Origin: an uncultured Victivallis sp. | Lineage (GTDB): Bacteria; Verrucomicrobiota; Lentisphaeria; Victivallales; Victivallaceae | Reading direction: 5' to 3' | NCBI RefSeq assembly: GCF_944391105.1 | Contig: NZ_CALXSK010000037.1 | Coordinates: 1-40,683, forward strand | DNA length: 40,683 bases | Shown: positions 39,472-40,683 of the stretch, piece by piece | Layout: every line of letters begins with the position of its first letter | How positions within the stretch are numbered: the stretch's first letter is position 1 | Notes under the pieces: generated by a model | Told to the model about the DNA's origin: nothing | Database searches by the model: none | What the model saw: only the letters and a program-made list of their open reading frames with translations | Program-made: the position numbers and the translations under genes

Positions 39472-39497
39472 TGCACAGTTATCGTGCAAAGTGTGCA
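39472..39497. promoter_or_regulatory. Inverted repeats upstream of the right-end regulator (candidate operator)
   Basis: TGCACA (39472-39477) and TGTGCA (39492-39497) form an outer dyad, with a further GTGCA at 39484-39488. The dyad overlaps the expected -35 region (about 39482-39487) of the promoter for the gene at 39543. Confidence 0.5.
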
Positions 39498-39504
39498 TTT
39501 TCGG

Positions 39505-39510
39505 TATAAT
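39505..39510 (+). promoter_or_regulatory. -10 element of the right-end regulator
   Basis: A perfect TATAAT lies 32 bases before the ATG at 39543. No good -35 hexamer stands 16-18 bases upstream, where the inverted repeats sit instead. Confidence 0.5.
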
Positions 39511-39542
39511 ATGGGTGAAGGCCAACTTGGAATGTACAGATT

Positions 39543-40607
39543 ATGAGACTGGAACCGCAAATTGAAACTCTGTATCAGACCCTGAACCGGGAACTCGACA
39601 ACTTTCCGGCCGGGACGAAATTTTATTCCGTACGGAAGCTCATGGACAAGTTCAAGTGCCATCGCGGTGTGCTGGACGAGGTGCTCGAACGTCTGGAGGC
39701 GAATCAGCTGATCGACCGGATACCGCAAGTGGGCATTTTCAGCAGCGTGACCCGCCGCCCGAACGCGCGCAAAGTGCTGCTCGTAATGCCGGACTGGCCG
39801 GGGGAAGTGTGCCGGGAATGGCGCCGAAAAGCATGCGCCTATGCGGACTCGCATGAAAGATGGCAGTTGAAAGAGGTCATAATGCCCCCAGACCGGAATA
39901 CGATTCAGTTTCTTTCGACCGAAAACTTCGATGCGGCCATCATTCAAATGCCGAGTTCAAACATCTCCCGCGAAGAGATGAAATTCCTGGCGGAACTGTC
40001 GATTCCGACTGTACTGCTGAACGTCGATACCGGTAGTTTTTCCGTCAGCAATGTTCACTCCGATGATGCTGACGGCGCGATTCAGGCCTGCACCTATCTG
40101 TACCGACATGGACATCAGAAAATTGCAATTCTGCAAAGCGAACCGCACACTCGGGCGACGGAAAAACTTGTTGCAGCATTTTCGCACGTTGCCGAACTCT
40201 TCAACATGGAGTTGACTCATATCGACTGCATGACAGTCAGTGGTGAATTTGCACAGCATCGCGCCTACCTCGGCATGAAACGTTTCCTGACGGAACATGA
40301 TGGCCAGATCAACTTCACCGCCGTTTACAGTCTCTATGGCGAGAGTGCCCCGGGGATCATGGCCGCACTGCGGGAGTTCGGCTGCGAGTTGCCTGATGAT
40401 GTCAGTATCATGGCACACTCAACCGAACAAATCGGCCGGTTCTACCATCCGGCGTTGACCGCCGTCTGCGCAGACATCGGCGCGGAAGTCGAAGCGGCAT
40501 TCACCGGAATCGCCGCGATCCTCGACAGGCAGAAGGATTATTTCAAGTTCGAAATTCCGATGAAGCTCATCGAACGGGATTCCGTAAAAAATTTAACTTT
40601 ACCATAA
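39543..40607 (+). CDS. GntR-type regulator with LacI-like sensor domain
   Basis: A 354-residue regulator. The N-terminal winged helix (NFPAGTKFYSVRKLMDKFKCHRGVLDEVLERLEANQLIDRIPQVGIF, about 18-64) is GntR-like with a divergent recognition helix. From about 75 a periplasmic-binding-protein-like sensor follows (ARKVLLVMPDWPG, DAAIIQMPSS, TYLYRHGHQKIAILQSEPH, LPDDVSIMAHSTEQIG). It resembles the cassette-2 regulator in layout but not closely in sequence. No good Shine-Dalgarno is seen before the ATG at 39543. It is divergent from the DeoR gene and is followed, three bases after its stop, by an excellent ribosome-binding site, as expected if it leads a further cassette. Confidence 0.88.
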   Translation: MRLEPQIETLYQTLNRELDNFPAGTKFYSVRKLMDKFKCHRGVLDEVLERLEANQLIDRIPQVGIFSSVTRRPNARKVLLVMPDWPGEVCREWRRKACAYADSHERWQLKEVIMPPDRNTIQFLSTENFDAAIIQMPSSNISREEMKFLAELSIPTVLLNVDTGSFSVSNVHSDDADGAIQACTYLYRHGHQKIAILQSEPHTRATEKLVAAFSHVAELFNMELTHIDCMTVSGEFAQHRAYLGMKRFLTEHDGQINFTAVYSLYGESAPGIMAALREFGCELPDDVSIMAHSTEQIGRFYHPALTAVCADIGAEVEAAFTGIAAILDRQKDYFKFEIPMKLIERDSVKNLTLP

Positions 40608-40609
40608 GA

Positions 40610-40620
40610 AAGGAGATGGT
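40610..40620 (+). promoter_or_regulatory. Strong ribosome-binding site after the right-end regulator
   Basis: AAGGAGATGGT directly precedes an ATG at 40621. The 14 bases 40611-40624 are identical to the ribosome site and start of the cassette-1 pseudopilin. The frame opened here stops after four codons (TGA at 40633-40635). Confidence 0.55.
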
Positions 40621-40683
40621 ATGATAAATAGCTGACGTTCGCGGTTTCTGCTTGCGGCGTGTAATTTATGGCGATTAACTTAC
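40621..40683 (+). pseudogene. Possible remnant start of a fourth pseudopilin gene (edge of window)
   Basis: The ATG at 40621 has a strong ribosome site but is followed by only MINS before TGA. Sixty bases remain to the window edge and do not contain the FTLIELLVV helix. Either a gene start has been interrupted here, or this is a four-codon leader peptide, or the real gene begins at a later ATG such as 40668. Confidence 0.25.

Noticed and set aside
1..40683. tRNA, rRNA, CRISPR arrays, insertion sequences, phage or toxin-antitoxin genes
   Set aside because: I looked for transposase, integrase and Cas motifs in the translations and for regular repeat-spacer patterns or cloverleaf-like arms in the intergenic regions, and saw none that could be supported.

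Overview
The window reads as a chromosomal piece of a Lentisphaerota bacterium (Victivallis-like). This is an inference from gene content: several H-X9-DG pseudopilin-type proteins with an [10 protein letters not shown]-terminus, sugar-responsive LacI/GntR regulators, large secreted glycoside hydrolases with poorly classified catalytic domains, GC-rich coding sequence and AT-rich promoters. No rRNA, tRNA, CRISPR array, transposase or phage gene was recognised.

Region 1 (1-8.1 kb): a possible gene tail with a terminator, an Old Yellow Enzyme-type oxidoreductase (-), a secreted esterase (+), then a minus-strand cassette LacI regulator > pseudopilin > secreted glycoside hydrolase. Region 2 (8.2-12.4 kb): an O-antigen-ligase-like membrane protein translationally coupled to purU, and a Kef-type cation/proton antiporter. 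Region 3 (12.4-21.0 kb): two more cassettes of the same order, GntR regulator > pseudopilin > GH5 and LacI regulator > pseudopilin > two-CBM glycoside hydrolase. Both start at good sigma70-type promoters with repeats at the expected operator position.

Region 4 (21.0-28.5 kb): a tightly packed minus-strand operon of two ROK kinases, an MBL-fold hydrolase, an acyltransferase/acyl-ACP synthetase fusion, a ribokinase-type kinase and recN. It is divergent from region 5 (28.6-34.8 kb): an ExbB/ExbD/TonB-type energy-transduction operon, a membrane protein with repeated T-x-T-R-K-T motifs, a RecD2 helicase and a small secreted protein. Region 6 (34.8-39.4 kb) is a minus-strand DeoR > fused E1 alpha-beta > E2 2-oxoacid dehydrogenase operon. 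It is divergent from a GntR/LacI-type regulator at the right end, which is followed by a ribosome-binding site identical to that of the cassette-1 pseudopilin, perhaps a fourth cassette cut short.

The most interesting feature is the threefold repetition of the unit [transcription regulator - pseudopilin - secreted glycoside hydrolase]. Each unit has unrelated or divergent parts but fixed order, strand and tight spacing. I infer a modular system in which each glycan-degrading enzyme travels with its own sensor and its own pilin-like partner protein. The pilin N-termini lack the usual Gly before the processed Phe, so export or processing may be unusual.
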